From Pseudomonadota bacterium (GTDB lineage: Bacteria > Myxococcota > Polyangia > Polyangiales > Polyangiaceae), in contig JAEZYO010000821.1 of the NCBI GenBank assembly GCA_023419055.1, positions 1-15,528 of the forward strand: a stretch of 15,528 bases of DNA, read 5' to 3'. Each line of letters opens with the position of its first letter. Within the stretch, counting starts at the first letter, position 1. Below are positions 8,007 to 15,401 of the stretch, piece after piece. Both the position numbers and the translations under genes were made by a program. The notes below the pieces were generated by a model that saw only the letters and a program-made list of their open reading frames with translations, ran no database searches and was not told where the DNA came from.

Positions 8007-9149
8007 ATGAGGGCAATTACGTGTGTCGTGGCGATAGTCGCCGTGACGAGCGCAGGGTGTGGGAGCGACGACGAGGGTGGTAGCAACGTCCAGGCGGCGA
8101 GATCCGATCGTACGGTGAGCCAGACCGACATCGTCTCGGATCAGCGCGGCGCGATGACGAGCGACCCCGGCCTGGTGAACGCATGGGGCCTCGCGTTCAA
8201 TCCGATCGGCGCGGCTTGGGTCTCTTCCACGGAAGAGGGCACCTCCAACGTTTACGACGCGGAAGGGAACGCCTTGATACCGCCCGTCGCCATCCCCAGC
8301 GACGAGGAAGATGACGAGGGCAGCCCGACGGGCCAAGTCTACAACGGCGATGAAGAGGTCTTCGAAGGAGACTCGTTCATCTTCGTGACGGAGGACGGCA
8401 TCATAGCCGGCTGGCAGCCCAGCGCCGGCGAGGAAGCCGTGCTCAGGGTCGACAACTCCGCGGACGACGCGGTGTACAAGGGTGTGGCGATTGCCACGCC
8501 GGACGACGGAGATGCGCGGCTTTACGCGGCGGATTTCCGCAACGCCCGCGTCGACGTCTTCGACGCCACGTACGAACCCGTCACATCGAGCGGCTTCAGC
8601 GATCCGGATCTCCCCGCGGGCTACGCGCCGTTCAACATCGAGGCGGTCGACGACCACTTGATCGTCACCTACGCCGAGCAGGACGACGACAAGGAAGACG
8701 ACGTCAAGGGTAGAGGCAAGGGCTACGTCAACCTGTTCGATCTCGAGGGCAACCTGCAAACTCGATTGATCAGCGAGGGCGAGCTGAACGCGCCCTGGGG
8801 CGCCGTCTATTCACCCAGCACGTTCGCAGCCGCTCCGAACAAGCTCTTGATCGGTAACTTCGGTGACGGCAAGATCCACGTCTACGACGTCGATCTCTCC
8901 GAGGGCGAGGACGCGGAGGCCGTGTACGAGGGCGCGCTGCGCGATGATTCGGGCGACGACGTCGTGATCGACGGCCTCTGGGCGCTCGAGTTCGGCGTCG
9001 CGGCGGGCGGCTTCTCGGTGAGCACGCTGTACTTCACCGCGGGCCCGGACGACGAGGACCACGGTCTCTTCGGGAGCCTCACCTCGGCGTCGAGCAACGG
9101 CGGCGGCTCCACCGGGACGTCGGGAGGCTATACGACGGGGGGCTACTAG
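8007..9149 (+). CDS. Secreted lipoprotein of the TIGR03118 family (beta-propeller-like)
   Basis: A 380-residue exported protein. Residues 1-17 form a lipoprotein signal peptide, with lipobox SAGC and the lipidated Cys at 18. The body matches what I know of the TIGR03118 family: GLVNAWGLAFNP (55-66), a PTGQVYNG segment near 107-114, FIFVTEDGIIAGW (124-136), AVYKGVAI (155-162), LYAADFRNARVDVFD (172-186), DLPAGYAPFNI (201-211), NAPWGAVY (261-268), IGNFGDGKIHVYDVD (282-296), IDGLWALEFG (321-330) and LYFTAGPDDEDHGLFG (341-356). The repeated strand-like units suggest a propeller; no catalytic residues are known. Acidic runs at 99-104 (DEEDDE) and 226-232 may bind cations. The tail from 361 is Ser/Gly/Thr-rich. 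The gene is convergent with the downstream barrel gene. The family is fairly sure, the function unknown. Confidence 0.88.
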   Translation: MRAITCVVAIVAVTSAGCGSDDEGGSNVQAARSDRTVSQTDIVSDQRGAMTSDPGLVNAWGLAFNPIGAAWVSSTEEGTSNVYDAEGNALIPPVAIPSDEEDDEGSPTGQVYNGDEEVFEGDSFIFVTEDGIIAGWQPSAGEEAVLRVDNSADDAVYKGVAIATPDDGDARLYAADFRNARVDVFDATYEPVTSSGFSDPDLPAGYAPFNIEAVDDHLIVTYAEQDDDKEDDVKGRGKGYVNLFDLEGNLQTRLISEGELNAPWGAVYSPSTFAAAPNKLLIGNFGDGKIHVYDVDLSEGEDAEAVYEGALRDDSGDDVVIDGLWALEFGVAAGGFSVSTLYFTAGPDDEDHGLFGSLTSASSNGGGSTGTSGGYTTGGY

Positions 9150-9168
9150 CGCCTTCGAAGAAGGCGGA

Positions 9169-9208
9169 TCGGAGGTGCTCGTCGCATCGAAACGGCGAGC
9201 ACCTCCGA
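9169..9208. terminator. Bidirectional stem-loop between convergent genes
   Basis: TCGGAGGTGCTCG (9169-9181) and CGAGCACCTCCGA (9196-9208) form a perfect 13-bp stem around a 14-base loop. It sits in the 68-bp gap between the stop of the TIGR03118 lipoprotein gene and the stop of the convergent outer-membrane protein gene, so it can act on both transcripts. Neither side has a clear T-tract. Confidence 0.8.
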
Positions 9209-9217
9209 ACGGTGAAA

Positions 9218-10765
9218 TCAGAAGAGGACCGTCATGCGGAATCGGGTGCTCAGGGCGTTGTTGACGTACGTGCCGTCCTTGAAGTGCTCGGCCTTGTTGC
9301 TCGCGTGGGAGACGACGAACTTGAAGTAGAGCTGCTCCCAGAGCGTGTACTGGACCGCGCCGAACAGCAGCCACTGCTCGTTGGTGTCCACCTTGCCGTA
9401 GTGCGGGCCGGGGGCGTTATCGATGCGCATGTCCTTCCAGCTGTTCCTGAAGGCACCGAAGCCGAACACGAGGGGCTTGTAGCCGGGGCTCGCGTTCAGG
9501 AAGCCACCGTAGGTCTGGACGGTGTTGCTGGCGTTCAGATCGGCCTGGCCGTCCTTGTCGAGCACGTCCTCGAAGCCGCGCGCGAAGCTGCCTCCGAACT
9601 CGACGTAGGGATCGAGCACGACCTGCCCGGCGAAGCCATAGCCGTTGCGCGTGCTGCCTTGTTGGTCGCTTCCGGCGTCCTGCGACTTGATGGATCCGAA
9701 CTCGTAGCCGGCCTTCAGCTTGAGGTACCCGATGTCGAAGATGGCCGCGGGGCGAACGTCGATCTGATAGGGGTTCGAGACGAAGCTGTTGCTACCGGCA
9801 CCGAAGTGGCCGAGCAGCTCGCCGCGCAGGAACTTGGTCGGGTAAACGTGCGCGGCGTAGGCACCGAGCAGGTTGTCCTGTCGGTCCCAGAAGTAGCTGA
9901 GGCCGTAACCGTCCGTGGGCCTCGCCGTGGTGCTCGTCAGAATCAAGGCACCCTGGCGCTCCAGCGTGTTTTGATCGAGCGCCATGCCGTAGTGGTTTGC
10001 GATCTCCCAACCTTGGAAGCGACCCACCGTCACGTCGAAGACGTTCCACTTGCCGACGCGGACCCACAGGTCGTCAGTCGTGCCGAGGACGCCCGTCGCG
10101 GGGTCGGGCCGCATGCTGCCTGAAACGACGAACTCGGCGTTGCCCTGGGCGAACCAGTCGCCGTTGGCGGTGTAGGTCGGCGTCACGCGCAGCACGCCGC
10201 GCGTTTGCGTGGTCCAGCGAGTCTGATCGTTGACGCCCGCGCCCTCGAGCCGTGAGTCGGCGTCGATCTTCGTGAAGCTGAGATCGTTCCAGATCGAGCC
10301 GGAGAAGCCGATCCGCAGGCTGTCTTCGCCCTGGATCCTCGGCATGTACGGCCACTGCTGGCCGTGGAAGGTCGACCAGAGCGAGCCGTACTTGATGCCG
10401 CGGAGTTGAACGGCGGGGTAGGCGGAGCCGGGCAAGCGTTCGACGCCCACCATCGACACGGTCACTTCTCGAGTGGCGCTCGTTTGTGACGCCGTGTCTT
10501 CAGGGGGTGGGGGCGGCTGTTGAGGCTTGTCTTCTGGCTTGACCCCGGGCTCGGGCTTGGTGAGCGCGGGTTCCGGAGCAGCCTCCGACTCGGCCTCCTC
10601 CTCCTCGTCTTCTGCGGCCTGATCGGCCGCCCTCTCTGCGGGGTCGTCGCTCGGTGGTGCTGGGGGAGCTGCTTCCTGCGCTTGCACCGGCGAGCTGAGG
10701 AGGAAACCGAAAGAAGCAAAGGACAGGGCTACGCCGAGCCCAAAACGATATCGTGAAGAAGTCAT
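9218..10765 (-). CDS. Outer-membrane beta-barrel (porin-like) protein
   Basis: A 515-residue exported protein. A Sec signal peptide covers about residues 1-29 (hydrophobic 9-24, cleavage near PVQA). Residues 31-95 are a Pro/Glu/Ala-rich low-complexity linker with an acidic run near 53-58. From about 100 to the end there are alternating polar and aromatic strands with Gly/Asn/Asp turns (for example LRIGFSGSIWNDLSFTKID and YLKLKAGYEFGSIKS), and the chain ends with RMTVLF. A terminal Phe is the usual signal for BAM-dependent barrel assembly. The specific family is not recognised; a porin or substrate channel is inferred. The gene starts 42 bp after the GH3 gene on the same strand, so the two probably share a transcript, and the barrel could admit oligosaccharides. 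The linker may span toward peptidoglycan. Confidence 0.82.
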   Translation of the reverse strand: MTSSRYRFGLGVALSFASFGFLLSSPVQAQEAAPPAPPSDDPAERAADQAAEDEEEEAESEAAPEPALTKPEPGVKPEDKPQQPPPPPEDTASQTSATREVTVSMVGVERLPGSAYPAVQLRGIKYGSLWSTFHGQQWPYMPRIQGEDSLRIGFSGSIWNDLSFTKIDADSRLEGAGVNDQTRWTTQTRGVLRVTPTYTANGDWFAQGNAEFVVSGSMRPDPATGVLGTTDDLWVRVGKWNVFDVTVGRFQGWEIANHYGMALDQNTLERQGALILTSTTARPTDGYGLSYFWDRQDNLLGAYAAHVYPTKFLRGELLGHFGAGSNSFVSNPYQIDVRPAAIFDIGYLKLKAGYEFGSIKSQDAGSDQQGSTRNGYGFAGQVVLDPYVEFGGSFARGFEDVLDKDGQADLNASNTVQTYGGFLNASPGYKPLVFGFGAFRNSWKDMRIDNAPGPHYGKVDTNEQWLLFGAVQYTLWEQLYFKFVVSHASNKAEHFKDGTYVNNALSTRFRMTVLF

Positions 10766-10807
10766 TGCTGCTGATTCCGATCTTCTGCGCGTTTTCGGAC
10801 TGGCGGC

Positions 10808-13357
10808 TCAATCGCCGTTGACCTGTAGGGCGACCTTGTTGGTCGTGGTCTCGGCGTCTTCGCTGTCCTTGCCGACCATGAGCGTGTACTCGCCGCTGTC
10901 GATGACCCATTTCCCGTTCGCCCCGCCTTCCCAGCGGCGGAGATCGCGGATGCGCAGCGGGAGCTTGGCCTGGACCGTCTGCCCCGCCGGGACCGAGACT
11001 CGGGCGAAGCTCTTGAGCTCCTTCCACGGGCGCTCGCCGGTGATCCCTTCCGGCTTCGCCGGAGGCTTGACGAAGAGCATCGCGACCTCGTCACCGTCCA
11101 CCGTGGAGGTGTTCTTGATGTCGACGGTGACCTCGAAGATGGCGTCCTTCGTGACCGGGCCTGCCAGACAACCGTGACTGACGTTCGAGTACTCGAAGGT
11201 CGAGTAGCTGATGCCGTGACCGAACGGGAACACCAGGTCGACCGCCTGCTGCTCGACGTACTTCCGGCGGTCGTACTCGCGGTACCCGAAGAAGTAGCCC
11301 ATGTTCGTGACGGTCTCGGTATCCTTGAACGGCTGCTTGTCGAGCTCGGGCTGAGTCGGCCAAGCCATCGGCATCTTCCCGGAGAAGTTGGCCGCGCCGA
11401 AGATCAGCTTGCCGAGCGCCAGCGCGCCGCGTTGCCCCGGGTAGCCAGCCCAAATCGTGGCCTGGCTCTTGTTCGAGTGATCGAGCCACGGCATGTTCAC
11501 GACCGAGCCGGTCTGCAGGATGATCACCGTCGGCTTGTTCAAGTCCAGGACGCTCTTGATGAAGTCGTTCTGACCTGCCGGCAGATCGAGCGTCGAGCGA
11601 TCGCCGCCGGTCGAAATCGCGTACTCCTCGCCTTCGTCGCCAGGAGAGTAGCCGACCGCCACCACGATGGCGTCCGCACCCGTGGCCGCCGCGGCCGAGT
11701 TACCCGGCGGCAACACCGTCACGCCCGACGGCGCGGTCTGCGCGATGCCCGCGTGCGGACCCACGGAGCGCGTGGGGTCGGCGTTGACGCGGCTCGAACC
11801 TCGATCGCCGAGGGCCGGATCGGTCGCGTACTTGAAGGTGCACTTGCGCGTGGCCATCTGTCCCTGGCCAGTCGGGTTGTCGTCGGTGACGCCGCAGCTC
11901 TTCGGCGCGGAAGAGCTGACGAGGATGAACTCCTGATCAGGGCCCACCACCGCGACGCTCGCGATGTCCTTCAACGGCAGCACCGGCGCGGCCGGCGCGA
12001 GCCCGTTCGTGAGGAGCACGGCGCTCTTGAGCTCCGCTTCCTCGGCCAGCGCCTCGTTGGCCTTGCCTCCCGGCGAATTGGGATCGATGGAGCCGCCGAC
12101 CATCGTGGACGCCGGGGGTTTGAGGCTCCAACCGTCGGTGCTGAGCGCGCTCTTGAAGCGGTACTTCTGCGTGAGCACGCGCTGTGCCGCCTCCTTGACG
12201 AGCGACTGATCGGCCTGTGCGAGCGTGCTCTCCGAGTAGTGGAGGGTCCAGGGGACCTCGATGTCCGTCCCGGCGACCACGGCGTCCTTGGTCACGCTCA
12301 GAGCCACCGCGGAGTCCGGCACCGTCTGATCACCCGGCATGGCCCACCAGTCGGTGATCACGAGTCCCTCGAACCCGAAGCCGTTCTGCGCGACGGGGGC
12401 CTTGAGGATGTCCCGGAGCAAGTGCGGGTTCTGCGTTGCCTTGACGCCGTTCACCAGGTTGTACGACGCCATGATGCAGCCGACGGCGCCGTCCTGAACC
12501 ACCATCTCGAAGTGACGTCCGTAGATCTCGCGCAGCGTCTGCTCGGTCATCACGGCGTCGTTCTTCGAGCGGAACTTCTCGATGTTGTTCGCCGCGAAGT
12601 GCTTGGCGCACGCCACCACGTACTCTTGTACGCCGACCGTGTAGGCCGAAGCCATGCGACCGATGTGGTACATGTCCTCGCCGTAGGTCTCCTGCGTGCG
12701 GCCCCAGTAGGGGTGCCGGATGATGTTCATGCAGGGGCCGAGGTTCATGTTGTTGAGTGACGCAGCGGTCTCGTCACCGATCGCGGCGCCGATGCGCCTC
12801 TCGAGAACCACGTCCCACGACGCGGCGCGCGCGGACGGAGCGGGGAACGCGGTCGCGTAGTTGTTCTTGTCGTTCGTCCGGTTGTGCTGCCCGGCGTCGA
12901 GGTTCACGCCGCGACCGGCGTCACGGTAGTTGTACCCGCGGATCGTGCCGATGCCCGGCACGTCGACGTCGGGGCTGCGCTCGATGTCCTGATAGTTCTT
13001 GTTGCCGACGGGCACGCCCATCATCTGGCTCGCCAGGTGCGCCGGCTGCATCGAGCTGACGGTGTCGTTGACCGCGTCCGCCACTTCTTGCGAGACGCAG
13101 TAGGTCTGCATCGAGCTGGTGTCGAACTGTTGCGAGCCGGCCGCTTCGCAGCTGAACTGCGGGCCCGTCACGGGCGTGCAGATCGTGCTCTTGAAGTTGC
13201 CACCCGGATTGCCCGTCGAAGAGCTTCCGCCGGCGCCCGAGCCCTGCTTCGACGCTTCGTACGCGTCGAGGGTCTCGGTCGTGTGACCGCAAGCCGCGGC
13301 GGATCCCAACACGATGAGCGACGTGAGCGAGGTGAAAGCAAAGGTGGAATGTCTCAT
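10808..13357 (-). CDS. Glycoside hydrolase family 3 lipoprotein (beta-glucosidase-like)
   Basis: An 849-residue exo-acting glycosidase expected to release terminal beta-linked sugars. Residues 1-22 are a lipoprotein signal peptide with lipobox AAAC and Cys23, then a Ser/Gly-rich linker to about 55. The (beta/alpha)8 domain contains GRTQETYGEDMYHIG (219-233), KHFAANN (252-258) and the nucleophile Asp336 in VITDWWAMPGD. The second domain carries GDEGEEYAIS (573-582), where one of E575, E577 or E578 is the likely acid/base, followed by STLDLPAGQNDFI. A fibronectin-III-like domain starts near 708 (VFPFGHGISYSTFEYS). Extra Cys residues (60, 70, 87, 488, 506) suggest disulphides outside the cytoplasm. 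The ATG at 13357 has GAAGGAG at good spacing; an in-frame start at 13390 would add 11 residues before the signal peptide. The exact sugar is unknown. Confidence 0.95.
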   Translation of the reverse strand: MRHSTFAFTSLTSLIVLGSAAACGHTTETLDAYEASKQGSGAGGSSSTGNPGGNFKSTICTPVTGPQFSCEAAGSQQFDTSSMQTYCVSQEVADAVNDTVSSMQPAHLASQMMGVPVGNKNYQDIERSPDVDVPGIGTIRGYNYRDAGRGVNLDAGQHNRTNDKNNYATAFPAPSARAASWDVVLERRIGAAIGDETAASLNNMNLGPCMNIIRHPYWGRTQETYGEDMYHIGRMASAYTVGVQEYVVACAKHFAANNIEKFRSKNDAVMTEQTLREIYGRHFEMVVQDGAVGCIMASYNLVNGVKATQNPHLLRDILKAPVAQNGFGFEGLVITDWWAMPGDQTVPDSAVALSVTKDAVVAGTDIEVPWTLHYSESTLAQADQSLVKEAAQRVLTQKYRFKSALSTDGWSLKPPASTMVGGSIDPNSPGGKANEALAEEAELKSAVLLTNGLAPAAPVLPLKDIASVAVVGPDQEFILVSSSAPKSCGVTDDNPTGQGQMATRKCTFKYATDPALGDRGSSRVNADPTRSVGPHAGIAQTAPSGVTVLPPGNSAAAATGADAIVVAVGYSPGDEGEEYAISTGGDRSTLDLPAGQNDFIKSVLDLNKPTVIILQTGSVVNMPWLDHSNKSQATIWAGYPGQRGALALGKLIFGAANFSGKMPMAWPTQPELDKQPFKDTETVTNMGYFFGYREYDRRKYVEQQAVDLVFPFGHGISYSTFEYSNVSHGCLAGPVTKDAIFEVTVDIKNTSTVDGDEVAMLFVKPPAKPEGITGERPWKELKSFARVSVPAGQTVQAKLPLRIRDLRRWEGGANGKWVIDSGEYTLMVGKDSEDAETTTNKVALQVNGD

Positions 13358-13366
13358 GAACGCGAA

Positions 13367-13372
13367 CTCCTT
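13367..13372 (-). promoter_or_regulatory. Shine-Dalgarno that fixes the GH3 start
   Basis: The minus strand reads AAGGAG, 9 bases before the ATG at 13357. It argues against the longer in-frame start at 13390 and leaves the lipoprotein signal peptide at the true N-terminus. Confidence 0.7.
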
Positions 13373-13376
13373 CGGG

Positions 13377-13393
13377 CGAGTGCTTCGCACTCG
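13377..13393 (-). other. Compact stem-loop directly 5' of the GH3 ribosome site
   Basis: The minus strand reads CGAGTGCGAAGCACTCG: a perfect 7-bp stem with a GAA loop. It ends four bases before the AAGGAG. Its core, GCGAAGC, is known to fold into an unusually stable mini-hairpin. It could stabilise the mRNA 5' region, modulate ribosome access or serve as an operator. Confidence 0.5.
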
Positions 13394-13623
13394 GAGGCAA
13401 GCAAGGCGGGGTCGAGGCTTACTCGCCCGGCGCGGGAACCGAAATGAACAGGGCTAAGGCGAAGAGAATCACTCATGGGGGACGCTACTCTTGCGCGCCG
13501 GGAGCTTCCCCCGCTACGCGCACCATCGACGATCGAACGAGTCTCGAAACGGCGCCGGGTCATCGCGGCCGATGCGGGCAAGGAAGGAGAGGGTCGCCGC
13601 ACCCGATTGAGCGATATTCCCGG

Positions 13624-13646
13624 CGGGTGACGCTTTTGATCACCCG
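13624..13646. promoter_or_regulatory. Inverted repeat, possible operator, upstream of GH3
   Basis: CGGGTGA and TCACCCG flank a 9-base spacer. The 23-bp span is the size of a dimeric regulator site. It lies about 270 bases before the GH3 start. No regulator gene is in the window, so the operator role is only inferred from shape. Confidence 0.3.
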
Positions 13647-13679
13647 AGCTCCACATCCGTTTCTCCCGAGCATTCGCGA

Positions 13680-13699
13680 TCTCTCGAGCTTTCGAGAGA
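13680..13699. other. 8-bp stem, 4-base loop hairpin in the GH3 upstream region
   Basis: TCTCTCGA and TCGAGAGA flank GCTT. It may be an operator half-site pair or a leader hairpin. There is no T-run on either side. Confidence 0.3.
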
Positions 13700-13799
13700 A
13701 GACGGTGCCCGAGAACGCCGACGACACAGCGCGCCGTCGACCCGAACAAGGAAAAGACGCACGAGGGCCATCAAGCGGCCCGCACCATCAAGTACCACG

Positions 13800-13813
13800 A
13801 GTTATCGATAACT
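13800..13813. promoter_or_regulatory. 14-bp perfect palindrome in an AT-rich patch
   Basis: AGTTATCGATAACT reads the same on both strands with no spacer. It lies in one of the few AT-rich patches of the window (about 13800-13832), 95 bases past the glycosyltransferase stop and about 440 bases before the GH3 start. This suits a transcription-factor site, but the bound protein is unknown. Confidence 0.4.
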
Positions 13814-13908
13814 GAAAGCATATTTTGACAATCCGCGGGACACCGGTGGCCTCGACGGCAAACCCCGGAACCGATTCCAGAAGCTCTGAATGGGAAAACG
13901 GGTGTGTG

Positions 13909-15051
13909 TCATTCTGGCCCTATTTTTAGAGCCGCTTCGCTCAGGTTCTGCCGAATGCGTTCGAGCTCGGAGGCGGCAACCGCGAGCCCTGCGTCGACTC
14001 GCGCGAGCACGGTTTCGCAGGCGCGTTTGCTCGTCTGGTAGTCGCCGAGCCAGTAGGTCGCAACGGCGAGCTCATCGAGGAGCCGCCAGGTGTAGACGCT
14101 CTCGACGACGAACAGCCGATCGGGGGGCCGCGGAGTTTCCACGCCTGCCTTTGCGAACAGCGCGGCCATCGCGAAACCTTTCCTCATCCGATAGTAACGA
14201 GCGAGCTCGTACAGCGGCTCGGCGCGCAGCGGTCGAAGGTTGTAGGCAGCGAGGAGCTCTCCGAGAACCACGGCTTCGGGCTTCTCGAGACGCACGGAGA
14301 CGCGTCCCGCTTCGAGCTGGGCCATGAACCGTTCTTCGTCCCATCCGTGCGCCATGCTGGCGCGCTTCTTGTAGGCCGCGAGCGCTTGCTCGAGGAGCCC
14401 CGCGTCGCGGTACGACTGGCCCAGATAGAATTGGCTGCGTGCGTCATTGGGATTGCGAGCGAGCTCGTCCTCGAGGAGCCGTGCGTCCCGCAAGAATTTT
14501 TCTTCCTGCGTCACCGCGTGAGACTTCGCGCCTTGGCCGTGGTGATAGCGGATCCACACGTCTTTTCTGAGCTCTCGCCGGAGCTCCTGCTCCACCACGA
14601 GATAGTTGTGCACCGGGCCCTCCCACCGGTAGCGACCGCTTCGGATGTTCACTAGGTGCGGCACTGCGTAACGAACATCGCCCTGGTGCTTCTCGATCTC
14701 GTAGCTGACCCCGGGCTCGAGCTTCTCGTAAAAGAGAGGATCGGAGACGCCGAGCTCTTCGTCCGCGTCGATGAAAAGTAGCCAGTCCGCCTTGTCGGCG
14801 GCGACGGCGAGCTCGAGCGCTTGCTGGCGGTTGGTCCCGAAGTTGACCCAGGGCCGCTCGTGGACCTCACCGTCGATCCCGTATCCGCTCATCTCGCGCT
14901 TGATGAGGGCGATGGTGTCGTCCGTCGAGCCCGTGTCGACGATGACGTAGTACCCGATGTAGTCCTTCAACGAGCGGAAGAGGCGAGGGAGCACGTTCAC
15001 CTCGTTCTTCACGATCATGTTGAGACAGATCTTGCTCGCCGGGCGCGGCAT
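13909..15051 (-). CDS. Family 2 glycosyltransferase with TPR-like C-terminal region
   Basis: A 380-residue cytoplasmic protein expected to transfer a sugar from a nucleotide sugar; the acceptor is unknown. The GT-A domain covers about residues 7-180: ICLNMIVKNE (8-17), the nucleotide-binding VDTGSTDDT (38-46), the metal-binding DxD in LLFIDADEEL (91-100), and WEGPVHNYL (143-151), conserved in this subgroup. From about 185 to 360 the chain is helical with TPR-like units, such as DARSQFYLGQSYRDAGLLEQALAAYKKR. This layout is known in bacterial GT2-TPR proteins, some of which modify peptides or proteins. The ATG at 15051 is chosen; a GTG at 15069 would add six residues. Neither has a clear Shine-Dalgarno sequence. 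No transmembrane segment is present. The gene is isolated by long gaps on both sides. Confidence 0.9.
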   Translation of the reverse strand: MPRPASKICLNMIVKNEVNVLPRLFRSLKDYIGYYVIVDTGSTDDTIALIKREMSGYGIDGEVHERPWVNFGTNRQQALELAVAADKADWLLFIDADEELGVSDPLFYEKLEPGVSYEIEKHQGDVRYAVPHLVNIRSGRYRWEGPVHNYLVVEQELRRELRKDVWIRYHHGQGAKSHAVTQEEKFLRDARLLEDELARNPNDARSQFYLGQSYRDAGLLEQALAAYKKRASMAHGWDEERFMAQLEAGRVSVRLEKPEAVVLGELLAAYNLRPLRAEPLYELARYYRMRKGFAMAALFAKAGVETPRPPDRLFVVESVYTWRLLDELAVATYWLGDYQTSKRACETVLARVDAGLAVAASELERIRQNLSEAALKIGPE

Positions 15052-15169
15052 CGAGGCGGAACATGCCACTCTGCGGAGAGTCTCGCGAGTGGATATGAAA
15101 GGCTGCCTGAAGATGAACGCCGGATGTCCCGGGCCGTAAGAAAATTACGAGGACCTTTCAGCGGAGCAT

Positions 15170-15187
15170 CGCCGATGCACATCGGCG
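15170..15187. promoter_or_regulatory. Inverted repeat, possible operator
   Basis: CGCCGATG and CATCGGCG are separated by two bases, an 18-bp near-perfect palindrome midway between the divergent glycosyltransferase and lipoprotein genes. The shape fits a dimeric regulator site. No regulator is identified. Confidence 0.4.
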
Positions 15188-15341
15188 CAGGTATTGGAAG
15201 GCACTCTTACCAATTCGTCCGGCCGCGTGATCGATTTCTGAGGAGCCGGGAATGGAATTGGGAATTCAAACGGCAGACCAAGTCACGTAAGCTGCGCCCG
15301 GTTTTCGAAAGTGGGAGCGCCAATTTCGGCTCTCCTCGGCA

Positions 15342-15362
15342 GCCGGCGCAAAGCTCGCCGGC
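15342..15362 (+). other. Leader hairpin 1 of the right-edge lipoprotein gene
   Basis: GCCGGCG and CGCCGGC form a perfect 7-bp stem with a 7-base loop, followed by CCTTACT. It is the first of three stems before the ATG at 15439. Confidence 0.4.
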
Positions 15363-15369
15363 CCTTACT

Positions 15370-15401
15370 CCCCGAACCTCGGGGATCGAGTGATCGATCC
15401 C
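15370..15401 (+). other. Two overlapping, mutually exclusive leader hairpins
   Basis: CCCCGA (15370-15375) pairs with TCGGGG (15379-15384). GGGATCGA (15382-15389) pairs with TCGATCCC (15394-15401) around GTGA. The bases 15382-15384 belong to both, so the two stems cannot form fully together. This is the geometry of a switch or attenuator, though chance overlap is possible. The ribosome site begins 25 bases downstream. Confidence 0.4.

Larger units (their letters stand above)
13358..13908. other. 551-bp non-coding stretch upstream of the GH3 gene
   Basis: No convincing gene lies here. The overlapping frames give Arg/Ser/Pro-rich translations without ribosome sites. It must hold the GH3 promoter (minus strand) and the 3' end of the glycosyltransferase transcript. 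It contains four inverted repeats, listed separately. A TTGACA at 13825-13830 has no matching -10 element, and no confident promoter could be assigned. Confidence 0.55.

Noticed and set aside
11174..12760. A 528-codon plus-strand frame opposite the GH3 gene
   Set aside because: It is antisense to a clear GH3 enzyme, and its translation is dominated by Arg, Val, His and Leu with no recognisable motif.
13354..13749. A 131-codon minus-strand frame overlapping the GH3 start
   Set aside because: It starts at TTG without a ribosome site, overlaps the GH3 signal peptide region, and has Arg/Ser-rich content.
13444..13815. A 123-codon plus-strand frame in the GH3 upstream region
   Set aside because: No ribosome site, Arg/Pro/Ser-rich composition and no domain. 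It also covers the inverted repeats.
13825..13830. TTGACA, a perfect -35 hexamer on the plus strand
   Set aside because: No -10-like hexamer occurs 16-18 bases downstream, and no plus-strand gene follows within reach.
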